Shown: positions 47,380 through 56,910, numbered from the stretch's first letter. The stretch is 64,000 nucleotides of DNA from CAVQNQ01 sp963714205 (GCA_963714205.1 CAVQNQ010000008.1:277881-341880), one strand, 5' to 3'. Translations and numbers: made by a program. The notes: generated by a model not told the origin, from the sequence alone.

Positions 47380-48606
47380 ATGGCCAATCACGTGACCAAT
47401 CCCGCAAACTCCAGCCAGCCGGCGGGCGCTGCCGATCAAGGCGCCGCCTTGCTGGCGTGCTATCTCGGCTGGACGCTGGATGCCTTCGATTTCTTTCTGG
47501 TCTCTTTCTGCCTTACCGATATCGGGAGGGAGTTCCACCAATCGGATGCGGCCATCGCGCTGAGCATCACGCTCACCCTGGCCTTCCGCCCGGTGGGGGC
47601 GTTTTTTTTCGGCCTGCTGGCGGACCGCTACGGCCGCCGGCTCCCGCTGGTAATCGTCCTGGTGTTCTATTCGGTGGTCGAAGTGCTCTCGGGCCTCGCG
47701 CCCACCTACACCATCTTTCTGGGGCTGCGGGCCCTGTTCGGGATCGGCATGGGCGGCGAGTGGGGCCTGGGTGCGTCGCTGGCCATGGAGAAAGTGCCTC
47801 CGCGGTTGCGCGGGCTGCTATCGGGCTTTCTCCAGCAGGGATATGCCACAGGCAACCTGCTGGCCGCCGGCTGCTATTTTTTCCTGCTGCCCCGCTTCGG
47901 CTGGCGCCCGCTGTTCTTCGTGGGCGGCCTGCCCGCGCTGCTGGCTCTGTTCGTGCAGTTCCGCGTGAAGGAATCCGAAGTCTGGGAGAAATCCCGCTCC
48001 GAGAGCTGGGGCGAACTGGGCCGCGCTATCGCCGCCAACTGGAAGCTCTTCATTTACATTTCCATCCTCATGATGGGAATGAATCTCACCTCCCACGGTA
48101 CGCAGGATATGTACCCCACTTTCCTCCAGCGGCAATGGCATTTCGGTCCTACGCGGAAGGCCGGCGTCACGGCTTTTTCGACCCTCGGGGCGATCATTGG
48201 CGGCACGCTCTGCGGCCTGCTGTCGGACCATTTTGGCCGGCGCCGCATCATGATCGTCGCGCTGCTGTCAGGGGTACTGATCATTCCGTTGTGGGCCTAT
48301 GCCCCCTCGGTGGGCCTGCTGATGGCCGGCGCCTTTCTCATGCAGTTTGTGGTGCAGGGCGCCTGGGGAGTGGTTCCAGCGCACCTTTCCGAACTCTCGC
48401 CCGATACGGTGCGCGGATTCCTGCCGGGCTTCGCCTACCAGGTGGGCGTGCTGCTGGCCAGCTCGGTGGCGTATATCGAAGCGGCTTTCGCGCGGCATTC
48501 CAGCTACTCGACCGTCATGGCCGGCACGGCCGCGGTGGTGTTCCTCTTCGCGGCGGCCGTCACCGCCATGGGAAAGGAGCGCCGCGGCGCCGCCTTCGGC
48601 CAATAG
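47380..48606 (+). CDS. MFS transporter, SHS/JEN1-like (sialate/lactate:H+ symporter type)
   Basis: 408 residues with 12 helices. The helix-1 motif LGWTLDAFDFFLVSFCLTDI, the loop 2-3 motif GLLADRYGRRLPL, GLRALFGIGMGGEWGLGASL and the loop 8-9 motif GLLSDHFGRRRIM are those of the metabolite:H+ symporter/SHS group, which takes up carboxylates such as lactate or sialic acid. Substrate not determined. AGGAT precedes the ATG. Its downstream neighbour starts 1 bp after its stop. Confidence 0.85.
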   Translation: MANHVTNPANSSQPAGAADQGAALLACYLGWTLDAFDFFLVSFCLTDIGREFHQSDAAIALSITLTLAFRPVGAFFFGLLADRYGRRLPLVIVLVFYSVVEVLSGLAPTYTIFLGLRALFGIGMGGEWGLGASLAMEKVPPRLRGLLSGFLQQGYATGNLLAAGCYFFLLPRFGWRPLFFVGGLPALLALFVQFRVKESEVWEKSRSESWGELGRAIAANWKLFIYISILMMGMNLTSHGTQDMYPTFLQRQWHFGPTRKAGVTAFSTLGAIIGGTLCGLLSDHFGRRRIMIVALLSGVLIIPLWAYAPSVGLLMAGAFLMQFVVQGAWGVVPAHLSELSPDTVRGFLPGFAYQVGVLLASSVAYIEAAFARHSSYSTVMAGTAAVVFLFAAAVTAMGKERRGAAFGQ

Positions 48607-48607
48607 C

Positions 48608-50095
48608 ATGCCGGCCGCCGCGAGTCCCGAGGAGATCCGCGCGGCCATCGATGCGTTTCTCGGCGCCGCCCGCCAGCCCGCCCTGCTCGAACCCGGCGAA
48701 GAGCTGCTTCCTCTCGCGGCCGATAATTTCGCGCTCGAGTTGCGTTCCGGCCGTCTCACGTTGCAGGCCTGGGACCGCTCGCGAAACCTGACCCGCCGCG
48801 TCACCGGCATCGCCCGATCCGCCGCCGCCCGCCTGGAACTCACAGTGGAGCGCTTCCCCCGCCGCCAGGGCCAGCTCTTCCTGCTCGACCTGGCCCGTCG
48901 CGCCGGCGCCGAAATGGGCCGCCGCGGAGATCGCCTGGTCTTTCGCGAGCGGTTCCGCCTGTTCCTGCGCCGCCAGTTTCCCGAGTGGAACCTGGCCGAG
49001 CTGAGCGCCGAAGCCAACCTGGAGTTCAGCCTCTCGCCGGCCTTCCCGCGCGCTTTCCTGAAGCATGGCCAGCATGGCTGGGCGGCCATCGCCTGCCCGT
49101 CTGAAGGGGATGCCGCCCAGGTCCTGGCTTTCGGGCTGATCTGGCTGGCGTACCTGCGCGCCCGCGAACCCCGTGTGGCCGTGGAGGGGCTGGCTATCTA
49201 CGTCCCCGCCGGCCGCCATCGCGCCCTGGCCCTGCGCCTGTTGTGCCTGGACCCCGCCGCCGCGCAGTTCGAGCTGTTCGCCTACACGCCGGAAGATGCC
49301 ATAACGCGCCTCGATCCCCGCGATCACGGCAACCTGGATACGCACCTCGATCCGTGCCACCGGCCCGCGCCCGGCGGCTCCGCGCTGGCGGAAAGCGTGG
49401 CCGCGCTGCCTGCGGTCGAGCGCATTCCCAGACACGATGGCCGCGCCAGCCTCCGCGTGCGCGGCCTGGAGTTCGCCGAGATCTCCTCCGGCGAGTTGCT
49501 CTTCGGCTTGGGCGAGCGCCGCCCCGCGCGCCCGCAACATCTGGCCGAAATCGCGCGCCTGGTGGAGGAGTTGGATTGTGCCCGTTCGCCTCTGGCCGCC
49601 CAGCGCCAGCATCCGCTATACCGCCAGTATCCCGAAGCGTGGCTCGAATCCCAGGTGCGCGCCGATATCGAAACCGTGGATGCCTCGCTCATCGCCGAAC
49701 CCGTCTACGGCCAGGTGCCCGCCTTCGCTGGCGGAGAGCGCGGCGTCATGGACTTGTTGGCCATCGGCCGCGACGGCCGCCTGGCGGTCCTCGAGTTGAA
49801 AGCCTCCGCCGATCTCCACCTGCCGCTTCAGGCGCTGGATTACTGGCTGCGCGTCAAATGGCACCTCGACCGGGGTGAGTTTTCGTCCGCAGGATACTTC
49901 CCCGGCTGCCTCCCGCGGTCCGATCCGCCGCGTCTCCTGCTGGTCTCTCCGTCCCTGGAATTTCATCCCACCACCGAGACGCTGCTCGGCTTCTTCTCCC
50001 CGGCCATCGAAGTGGAGCGCATCGGTTTGGGAGCGGATTGGCGCCGCCGACTCGAAGTGATGTTCCGCCTGCGGGGCGCCGAGCGGCCGCGATGA
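48608..50095 (+). CDS. conserved hypothetical protein with PD-(D/E)XK-like C-terminus
   Basis: 495 residues from ATG 48608, immediately after the MFS stop; the longer frame upstream is MFS shadow. The first about 370 residues are rich in Arg/Leu/Ala and not recognised. Near the C-terminus, RGVMDLLAIGRDGRLAVLEL followed by KAS gives D-x(14)-ExK, the active-site spacing of PD-(D/E)XK nucleases, and then a helix (LQALDYWLRVKWHL). No signal peptide. It may be a nuclease-fold protein; activity is inferred. Confidence 0.65.
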   Translation: MPAAASPEEIRAAIDAFLGAARQPALLEPGEELLPLAADNFALELRSGRLTLQAWDRSRNLTRRVTGIARSAAARLELTVERFPRRQGQLFLLDLARRAGAEMGRRGDRLVFRERFRLFLRRQFPEWNLAELSAEANLEFSLSPAFPRAFLKHGQHGWAAIACPSEGDAAQVLAFGLIWLAYLRAREPRVAVEGLAIYVPAGRHRALALRLLCLDPAAAQFELFAYTPEDAITRLDPRDHGNLDTHLDPCHRPAPGGSALAESVAALPAVERIPRHDGRASLRVRGLEFAEISSGELLFGLGERRPARPQHLAEIARLVEELDCARSPLAAQRQHPLYRQYPEAWLESQVRADIETVDASLIAEPVYGQVPAFAGGERGVMDLLAIGRDGRLAVLELKASADLHLPLQALDYWLRVKWHLDRGEFSSAGYFPGCLPRSDPPRLLLVSPSLEFHPTTETLLGFFSPAIEVERIGLGADWRRRLEVMFRLRGAERPR

Positions 50096-50177
50096 TGCGT
50101 GGTCTGTGGCAACCGCCACCAGGGCCGCCCGTAAAGCGCCGCCACCAGGCGGTAGAATAGCCAGGGAGACTCGACCC

Positions 50178-51038
50178 ATGCTGAACGCCCTCAAACAGGC
50201 TCGCGCCGCCTTTTCCGTCCTCAAGCCCGAGGAAGCCCAGCGCCGCGCCCAGCGGTCCGTCCACATCGGCCTGGTGGCGGCCGACGACGCCGGGTACGCC
50301 GAAATGGAGCGCTTTCTGATCCCCGAGGCGGCCGGCCCGCAGCAGCGCGCCGCGGCTCGCCGGCTGGTACATCGCTCGAACGACCGCAGCGTTCCCCGCA
50401 CTGTCGATTTCGTGCTCTACCAACAGGGCCTGCGGCACCCCCGTGCCGCGGTAACCTTCAATCCCGCGAATCCGCGTGCCACTGTCTCTGAAATGCTGCG
50501 CGGCAATGATGAATTGGCTCTCCCGCTGGCGCGCAACTTTCCGGCATTCCGCCCCGTAGTGGTGGAACGGCTCGTCCACGGCGTTTCCCTGGAAAACGCC
50601 CTGTTCGCCTTCGCCACCGCGCTGCCCGACATCGTGCCGAGCCTCATCGAGCTGCCCTGGGCCATTGGCGAATTCGCCTCGGACATCGCCTTCCTGACCG
50701 CCAACCAGATCCGCATGGCGTTCCTGATTGCGGCCGCCTGCGGCGCGCCGGTGGGCTTCAAGAACCAGAAGGCCGAGATGCTCACCATCGGCGCTTCCGC
50801 CTTCGGCTGGCGCGCCATAGCCCGCGAGCTGGTGGGCAAGATCCCCTTCGGCGGCGGTCTCATCCCCAAGGCCGGCATCGCCTACGCCGGCACTTTCGCC
50901 GTGGGCAAGGCGCTGGCCTACTATCACGACGCCGGCAAGTCTTATACCCGCCAGGAGCGCCAGGCTGTCTACCTGGAGGGCTTGGAAAAAGGCAAAGAAG
51001 TGGCCGAGAGCATCGGCGCGGACCGCGCTCGAAGCTGA
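50178..51038 (+). CDS. DUF697-like membrane-associated protein
   Basis: 286 residues from ATG 50178 with AGGGAG 9 nt upstream. The middle part is hydrophobic (VSLENALFAFATALPDIVPS, IRMAFLIAAACGAPVGF), and the end WRAIARELVGKIPFGGGLIP-KAGIAYAGTFAVGKAL is the glycine-rich double-helix segment of DUF697/YcjF-like proteins. It precedes the phosphofructokinase gene by 71 bp. Role unknown. Confidence 0.68.
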   Translation: MLNALKQARAAFSVLKPEEAQRRAQRSVHIGLVAADDAGYAEMERFLIPEAAGPQQRAAARRLVHRSNDRSVPRTVDFVLYQQGLRHPRAAVTFNPANPRATVSEMLRGNDELALPLARNFPAFRPVVVERLVHGVSLENALFAFATALPDIVPSLIELPWAIGEFASDIAFLTANQIRMAFLIAAACGAPVGFKNQKAEMLTIGASAFGWRAIARELVGKIPFGGGLIPKAGIAYAGTFAVGKALAYYHDAGKSYTRQERQAVYLEGLEKGKEVAESIGADRARS

Positions 51039-51109
51039 GACGCATCCCCGCCGCTCCCGATATAATGAGATTTTCCAACCCGAAAGAATCTCAATCTAAA
51101 GGAGCATTC

Positions 51110-52294
51110 ATGGCTGCGAAGCGTATCGGTATTCTCACCGGCGGCGGCGACGTGCCGGGACTGAATTCCGTGATCAAGACGGTGGTTTACCGTGCCAGCG
51201 AGGTGGGCTGCGAGGTGATGGGTATACGACGCGGCTGGGAAGGTCTGACGCACGTGGACTTGCAGGATCCCGCCAGCCGGTCCCGCTACATACTGCCGCT
51301 CAATCGCGAGAATACCCGCACGATCGACCGCACGGGCGGCACCTACCTGCACAGCTCGCGCACCAATCCGTCCAAGATGAAAAAGCTCCCGCCGGTGCTC
51401 GAAGGGCAGGAGTTCGCCAAGAAGGAATCCACCAAGAAGGGCGTCACCTCCTCGGTTTACGACGTCACCAAGGCCGTCCTCAAGAACATCGAGACCATCG
51501 GCCTGGATTACCTGGTCGCGATCGGCGGCGACGACACCCTGAGCTACGCCGCCGAACTCGATCGTCAGGGTGTGCGCGTCATCGCCGTCCCCAAGACCAT
51601 GGACAACGACGTGCGCAATACCGAGTATTGCATCGGTTTCTCGACCGCTATTACGCGCGCCATGGATGCCATCGACCGGCAGCGCACCACGGTCGGCTCG
51701 CACGAGCGCATCGGCGTATTCCGCGTCTTCGGCCGCGACGCCGGCTATACCGCGCTCTACACCGCCTATGTCACTTCCGTGCGCTGCTGCATCCCGGAAT
51801 ACAAAGTGGAGCTGCCCAAACTGATCGAGCTGCTGATCAAGGATAAGAAGCACAATCCCAGCAACTACTCGCTGGTGATCCTTTCGGAGGGCGCCGAGTG
51901 GCAAGGCTATGCGGTCAAGGAGTACGGCGAGCCGGACGCCTTCGGACACCGCAAGAAGATGAGCGTGGCGGAGGACCTCTCGAGCGAGATCAAGACCGCC
52001 ACAGGCGAAGAAACCATTGTCAGCGACCTCACTTATGAACTGCGCTCCGGCAGCCCCGATTCGGTGGATCGCATGGTGGCCGCCACCTTCGCCGGCATGG
52101 CCATGGATGCCATCCAGGAAGGGCAGCACGGCCTCATGACCGCCATCAGCAGCGGCTGCTACACCATGGCTGCCATTCCCGATCCCAAGCTCGGCCCGCG
52201 CAAGGTGGACGTGGAGAACATGTACAACACCGAGCGTTACCGCCCGCGCTACGATCACAAGCTCGGCCTGCCCATTTTCCTGACGCGGGCTTGA
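51110..52294 (+). CDS. 6-phosphofructokinase, pyrophosphate-type signature
   Basis: 394 residues from ATG 51110 with GGAG 5 nt upstream. PFK motifs: RIGILTGGGDVPGLNSVIKT, then VAIGGDDTLSYA near residue 139 and PKTMDNDV near 161, followed by GRDAGYTALYTAYV. ATP enzymes carry GGDGS/T and PGTIDND at these sites; Asp for Gly and Lys for Gly indicate use of pyrophosphate. It phosphorylates fructose-6-phosphate, possibly reversibly. Confidence 0.88.
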   Translation: MAAKRIGILTGGGDVPGLNSVIKTVVYRASEVGCEVMGIRRGWEGLTHVDLQDPASRSRYILPLNRENTRTIDRTGGTYLHSSRTNPSKMKKLPPVLEGQEFAKKESTKKGVTSSVYDVTKAVLKNIETIGLDYLVAIGGDDTLSYAAELDRQGVRVIAVPKTMDNDVRNTEYCIGFSTAITRAMDAIDRQRTTVGSHERIGVFRVFGRDAGYTALYTAYVTSVRCCIPEYKVELPKLIELLIKDKKHNPSNYSLVILSEGAEWQGYAVKEYGEPDAFGHRKKMSVAEDLSSEIKTATGEETIVSDLTYELRSGSPDSVDRMVAATFAGMAMDAIQEGQHGLMTAISSGCYTMAAIPDPKLGPRKVDVENMYNTERYRPRYDHKLGLPIFLTRA

Positions 52295-52295
52295 T

Positions 52296-52940
52296 TTGAA
52301 CTGGAAACGGCTCTTCTCGCGGCCCCCGCGCGCGCGCCTCACGCCCGAGCTGCGCGCGCGCATCCAGGCCTCTTTCGACGAGGCCTCCGCCGACGAGGAG
52401 CATTTCCCCTCCACCATCGATCCGCGCATCTATCACGTAAAGCTGATCCGCGAGCACCTGGGCGCGCTGGCCGGCAAGCGCGTGCTCGACGTGGGCTGCG
52501 GCAAGGGCCGCTTCGCGCGGGTCTTCAAAGACCGGGAGCCGCTAGCCGAAATCTGGGGCCTGGACATTTCCGAGGAGATGCTGCGCTTCGTCCCCGGCGG
52601 CATTCGGACGCGCGCCGGCTCGATGACCGAAATCCCCTTTGAAGACGCCTTCTTCGACGCCGCCTATGCCACCGAATCGCTGGAGCATGCCGTGGAGATC
52701 GAGCGGGCGGTGAGCGAAATCTGCCGCGTGGTGAAGCCCGGCGGCCGCATCGCCATCATCGATAAGAACGCCGATAAGTGGGGCCGCCTGGAAACGCCCG
52801 AATGGGAGCGCTGGTTCACCAGAGGGCAACTCGAGCGCCTGCTCGCGAGGCACTGCCACGAAGTTTCCAGCCGGTTCATTTCGTATTGGGAGGACGTGGA
52901 GCCGGACGGGTTGTTTCTGGCCTGGCTGGCGGTGAAGTAG
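52296..52940 (+). CDS. class I SAM-dependent methyltransferase
   Basis: 214 residues; the only early start is TTG 52296, one base after the PFK stop, so the true start is a little uncertain. Rossmann motifs: LAGKRVLDVGCGKGRFARVF (motif I), IWGLDISEEMLRF, DAAYATESLEHAVEIERAVS, and EICRVVKPGGRIAIIDKNAD. This Methyltransf_11 type acts on small molecules, lipids or quinones. Substrate unknown. Confidence 0.8.
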   Translation: MNWKRLFSRPPRARLTPELRARIQASFDEASADEEHFPSTIDPRIYHVKLIREHLGALAGKRVLDVGCGKGRFARVFKDREPLAEIWGLDISEEMLRFVPGGIRTRAGSMTEIPFEDAFFDAAYATESLEHAVEIERAVSEICRVVKPGGRIAIIDKNADKWGRLETPEWERWFTRGQLERLLARHCHEVSSRFISYWEDVEPDGLFLAWLAVK

Positions 52941-53143
52941 GGGGGCGGAGCGGGGGGCGCGGCGGGGAGTTAGCCATGGACAAGCGTTTACGAGGAGCAA
53001 TTGGGCACGCTTCCCAGATCCGGACTTAACCGGCCGGGACGGGCCACCAAGCCAATCAGCGGACAGCGGCACTACCGGCCAAATCTCGCAAAGCGCCAGG
53101 TTTGTGCATTGAGCGGGACGCAGCAGGCTATGATGTCGAGAGC

Positions 53144-53749
53144 ATGCGCGACGCGATAATCGAGAAGCTCAACCGGCATATGTCCATCCCACCCAAAACC
53201 GAGGCGGACGTAGTCTACGCTCTGGTAGAGATTCGGAAGTTGCTGGAGCAGAGCGGGCGCAAAGAGGATTTGCCGCGCCTGACCTTCTTCTGCGATTGGG
53301 TGGTCCATCCGTGGCTCAAGGGAACTGAGACCCAGAACGTCCTAAAGGAACTGGATGAGCGCTTGGGAAAGTACGATACGGCGCGACCGTGGGAACTGGA
53401 CCCGGACGGCCATGTCCATGAGCTGCTTTCCTTTCGGCGCTTCCGTGAGGAACTCCATGCGTACAGTGAGGAGGTAGGCATACAGGAGGGGTGGACGCGC
53501 GATCCAACAGCTTGGCGGGAAGTCTCGCGGCTATACAGCATGATCGTCAGGGATTGTCCGCTCAGCATGAGTCGACAGGGCTACGATTTCAACTATCTGG
53601 CGCAGTTGGAAATCAGCGGATGTGAGCCGAGCGAGGTTGTGACCAACGCCAATCCGCATATGAACCACATTGGCTGGAGCTGGAAGTTCACGCTCAATGA
53701 CGGGCGCACCTTTAACATGCCGTTCACGGCTGGATATGCGAAGGCATAA
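53144..53749 (+). CDS. hypothetical protein
   Basis: 201 residues from ATG 53144. Not recognised. It has an amphipathic start (RDAIIEKLNRHMSIPPKTEA, VVYALVEIRKLLEQSGRKED), a WVVHPWLKGTETQNVLKELD segment and a beta-rich end (HIGWSWKFTLNDGRTFNMPF). No signal peptide or membrane helix. It is followed at once by a hairpin, so it is probably a monocistronic accessory gene. Confidence 0.55.
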   Translation: MRDAIIEKLNRHMSIPPKTEADVVYALVEIRKLLEQSGRKEDLPRLTFFCDWVVHPWLKGTETQNVLKELDERLGKYDTARPWELDPDGHVHELLSFRRFREELHAYSEEVGIQEGWTRDPTAWREVSRLYSMIVRDCPLSMSRQGYDFNYLAQLEISGCEPSEVVTNANPHMNHIGWSWKFTLNDGRTFNMPFTAGYAKA

Positions 53750-53767
53750 ACGGGCCTCGGGGCCCGT
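53750..53767 (+). terminator. hairpin after the hypothetical gene
   Basis: ACGGGCC, loop TCGG, GGCCCGT: a perfect 7-bp stem directly after the stop at 53749. No U-tract. Confidence 0.45.
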
Positions 53768-54080
53768 GAAGCCTGATCTGCTACGACCCGTAGGCGTTAC
53801 GCTATTACCCCTAGCGAATCGATCCGCATCGAGAACTCGGAGATTCTGCAAGGGCTGCTCATTCGGCTTTATTGTTGAGCCGGGCGTTGGGCGACTACCG
53901 GGTCAACTCCCTATTGGCGTACCGCTCTGAGTGGTTTGCGACGACCGCGCACGAGCGGTATCCGTATTGACCGCACGATCTTCGTCATGAAGGTGATGCA
54001 CGAAGCCTGCAGGAAGGCTATAGGCTTGGTCGCCTGAAGACAACTGACACATGGCGCGTTAGTGGTTTACCATTGTGGGC
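53768..54080. other. 313-bp intergenic stretch
   Basis: No gene, RNA or repeat could be supported in this stretch on either strand; base composition is slightly lower in GC than the flanks. Confidence 0.5.
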
Positions 54081-55051
54081 ATGCCGCTAAGCGCCGACCT
54101 CGCCGCCAAATCCGTCCAGGCTGCCGTCGCCGCAATCGAAATTTACAACAAGCCCAGCTTTTCTTACCGGGAGGAGGCTTTCTCACTGCTGATGACGAAT
54201 GCCTGGGAGTTGCTGCTCAAGGCAAAGTGGCTGGCTGAAAACGGGGAAGCGATCGAGTCCCTGTATGAGATGGTGAAGGACAAATCTGGAGGTCAGAAGC
54301 CCAAGGAGAACCGCAGCGGCAATCCGACTTCGGTCGGCCTAACCTATCTCGCCGCCGCGATGGTGACCGACAAAAAGTTCGGCCTTGAGAAAGCGGCCCA
54401 GGAAAACTTACTCTCACTCATCGAGATTCGCGACAACGCGGCCCACCTGATCAATAAGGACTTGTACATCGCCAGGCGCGTGCAGGAAATCGGCACGGCG
54501 TCACTGCGGAACTACTTGCGTCCGCTTGGTTCAAGTTGGACCTGTCTCAATACAATTTCTTTTTGATGCCGATCTCGTTTTTCCATGGCTTCGAGGCGGC
54601 GGAGCCAGCTACGCGTACGAACTATCCTATCCAGATACAGAAATTGTTAACCTACCTCGACGCCCGCGAGGCGGCTGACACCGAGGACGCGGGCGACCAG
54701 CGCGTAGCGTTGCACATCGAGACCAAGCTTGTTAGAGGCAAGGACGCCGCAGCCGTCGAGTTCAGATACACAGATAATCCGAGCGCACCGGCGATCGCAA
54801 TACGGCAAGAAGATATTCTGAAAAACTTCCCATTTACTTACGACCTACTCACGGCCGCCCTCCATGAGAGGTATTCAGACTTTGTGATAAACGCCAAATA
54901 TCACAAGATACGCCGAGTTCTTGAGGCAGAACGAAAGTTCTGCTTTCCTCATCCGCTCAATCCCACCAAACCCCAAGGGGCGTGTCAGCGCCTCTATAAT
55001 GCTAACGTCTTTCAGGAATTCGACAAGCATTACATCCGTCGGAAGAAATGA
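54081..55051 (+). CDS. DUF3644-family (HEPN-like) protein, frameshifted
   Basis: The first frame from ATG 54081 reads YREEAFSLLMTNAWELLLKA and LLSLIEIRDNAAHLINKDLY; the second, from about 54527 to 55051, reads WFKLDLSQYNFFLMPISFFH and ends in KHYIRRKK. Restoring one C at 54522-54523 (TTGCGTCC(C)GCTTGG) joins them into 323 residues, LRPAWFKLDL. The R-DNAA-H motif in the first part matches the Rx4-6H site of HEPN RNases; that this protein is an RNase is inference. It stands next to a toxin-antitoxin pair in an accessory region. Confidence 0.72.
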
Positions 55052-55183
55052 GCCGCGCGGCACCTTGGGGGCATCCCGCACGTGTTGCCGCTCGTGGTCC
55101 CCAAACGGCCTTCGAGGAAGCCAGTCCGATTGGTAACGCGCAGTCTCCGTCGCGCAGATCTCCCGCTCTCGCATGTTTCGCTG

Positions 55184-55462
55184 CTATACCAGTTGAATCG
55201 TAACTCGCCGGCCAACCATGGCCGCAGCCCGCTCGAGGCTCGACAGCGTTATGTCGTTCTTTGCGTCTAACAGCCGGTCAACCTGCGTGCGGCTCGTCTT
55301 GAGCAGCGTTGCCATGCGGTTCTTCGATATTTTCTTTTCCTTCATGGCCTGGGCGAGCTGCCAGGCCACAACCTCTTTCACTGCCTGCGACTGAGCCTCT
55401 TCAAAGACCCCCTCCGCCTTCAGGAAGTCATCAATGCTGGAACCCATGTGTTTCTTGCTCAT
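55184..55462 (-). CDS. XRE-family antitoxin (HigA-like)
   Basis: 92 residues from ATG 55462, overlapping the toxin stop as ATGA. The C-terminal half is a helix-turn-helix: KKISKNRMATLLKTSRTQVD, RLLDAKNDITLSSLERAAAM, VGRRVTIQLV. The N-terminal part (DDFLKAEGVFEEAQSQAVKE) would bind the toxin. It likely represses the operon. Confidence 0.88.
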   Translation of the reverse strand: MSKKHMGSSIDDFLKAEGVFEEAQSQAVKEVVAWQLAQAMKEKKISKNRMATLLKTSRTQVDRLLDAKNDITLSSLERAAAMVGRRVTIQLV

Positions 55463-55815
55463 TTCATCAGCTCCTTCCGGCGCTTGCGCGCCAGCGTCAA
55501 ATCTTCGTCCGGCGTTGCCCGCGTCTTCTTGATGAAGCCGTGCAGGGCCACCAGGTGCTCGCGGTACAGGCACAGGATCACGCGCGCCGTGCGTTTGGTA
55601 GGCAGGTCGGTGCGGATCTCCCAAAGACCGCCGCCCACCGGCCGGCACAGAGGCATTCCGACAGGCCAGCGCCATTGCGCTCTCAAAAGGTCTTTCCCGA
55701 TGGCTTGACGTTCGGCTTCTGGCAATTCCTTCAGCCACTCCCGCACAGGCTCAGTTCCATTTCCGGACCGGAAGAAGATCAGAGGGACTTTCTGTGGTGG
55801 CGGGTCTTCGGTCAT
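55459..55815 (-). CDS. HigB/Gp49-family toxin (RelE superfamily)
   Basis: 118 residues from ATG 55815 (MTEDPPPQKVPLIFF); an upstream start at 55833 adds six. Family pattern: EPVREWLKELPEAERQAIGK, LWEIRTDLPTKRTARVILCL, HGFIKKTRATPDEDLTLARK. RelE-fold enzymes cleave mRNA on the ribosome. Unlike the decayed copy at 30110-30424, this pair is intact. Confidence 0.88.
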   Translation of the reverse strand: MTEDPPPQKVPLIFFRSGNGTEPVREWLKELPEAERQAIGKDLLRAQWRWPVGMPLCRPVGGGLWEIRTDLPTKRTARVILCLYREHLVALHGFIKKTRATPDEDLTLARKRRKELMK

Positions 55816-55975
55816 CCCCAGGCCCTCATGCACCTTCTATCATACATGTACCATAAATGGTGCATGTCTGGCAATACCCAGGACGACCGGGCTGGAGGTG
55901 GATTGTTCGGGCGCGACCCGTCTGGCGGTACTTCCCGGATCTGCTATCGTGCGAAACGCGTTCTTGGGCGGCGCA

Positions 55976-56713
55976 TCACCATGGCAACGGCTTGCCCAGA
56001 AGAAAGAATCCGCCGGTAGGGCCGTCATCGCCTAAGAGCGCCAGTTGGACACCCGTCTTCGCGCCTTCGGGAATCTCCAGCGGAGCGGCATCGCCGCCCA
56101 TATCGGTCTTCACCCAGCCCGGATGCGCGGAATTCACTTTGATCTTCGTATCTTTCAGCTCGTGCGCCAGGTGTATCGTGAATGAATTCAGCGCCGTCTT
56201 CGAAGCGTCATAGGAGAAAGACTTGACATCGTAGATGGGGCTCTTCGGGTCCGCATGCAGCGTTTGAGACGCCAGAATACTCGACATATTCACAATCCGT
56301 CCCGCGCCGCTCTTCTTGAGCAACGGCAGCAACGCCTGCGTCAGCAGCACCGGCGCAAAGAAGTTCGTGTCGAATGTCCGGCGAATCGCATCTTCAGTGG
56401 TCGTGCTCACCTTCCCGCTGCCGAATGCCTCCGCTGCCATGCCTGCGTTATTGATCAGAATATCCAGCCGTCCGAACCTCTCTTCCAAAAAAGCAGATGC
56501 CGCCGCATGATCTCGCTTATCGGTAACGTCCAGCTTCAGGAACTGGACATCCAACCCCTCACTTCTGAGTTTCGCGGCCGCGGCTTGGCCCTTCTGCGGA
56601 TCGCGTGCTGCCAGCAACACCCTGACGCCGGCCTGCCCCAACTGCCGCGCCATTTCGAACCCCAGTCCTTTGTTTGCGCCAGTGATCAGAGCGACTTTTT
56701 CTGCATTCGCCAT
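55976..56713 (-). CDS. SDR-family NAD(P)-dependent oxidoreductase
   Basis: 245 residues from ATG 56713 (MANAEKVALITGANKGLGFE), the natural SDR start; the upstream extension is not conserved-looking. Cofactor motif TGANKGLGFEMARQLG, then NNAGMAAEA, catalytic Ser in VNMSSILASQ, YDASKTALN (YxxxK) and HPGWVKTDMGG. The carbonyl-reductase-like layout with PxPGWVKTDM is common in short-chain reductases of unknown substrate. Confidence 0.88.
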   Translation of the reverse strand: MANAEKVALITGANKGLGFEMARQLGQAGVRVLLAARDPQKGQAAAAKLRSEGLDVQFLKLDVTDKRDHAAASAFLEERFGRLDILINNAGMAAEAFGSGKVSTTTEDAIRRTFDTNFFAPVLLTQALLPLLKKSGAGRIVNMSSILASQTLHADPKSPIYDVKSFSYDASKTALNSFTIHLAHELKDTKIKVNSAHPGWVKTDMGGDAAPLEIPEGAKTGVQLALLGDDGPTGGFFLLGKPLPW

Positions 56714-56910
56714 AACTAGATAGATCGCAAACCCGGCCTGGGGATTCAACCGAGGGGTCTGGTCGGCAGGCGGGATGAGCAGATGAAAGAACGCAATGCG
56801 CCTGCGCGGAAACACGCCTCCGCGAAGTAAGCCTGTTCACCTTTGCCCCGTCGCGCCGGGACGAGCTTGGCTACCCATTTGCATCGCTTTTGCCGGAAGG
56901 GACGAAGAAC

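Noticed and set aside
44734..47541. 935-codon minus-strand frame opposite the GNAT and NfrB-like genes
   Set aside because: Longest antisense frame but covers clear plus-strand GNAT, GT2 and MFS sequence.
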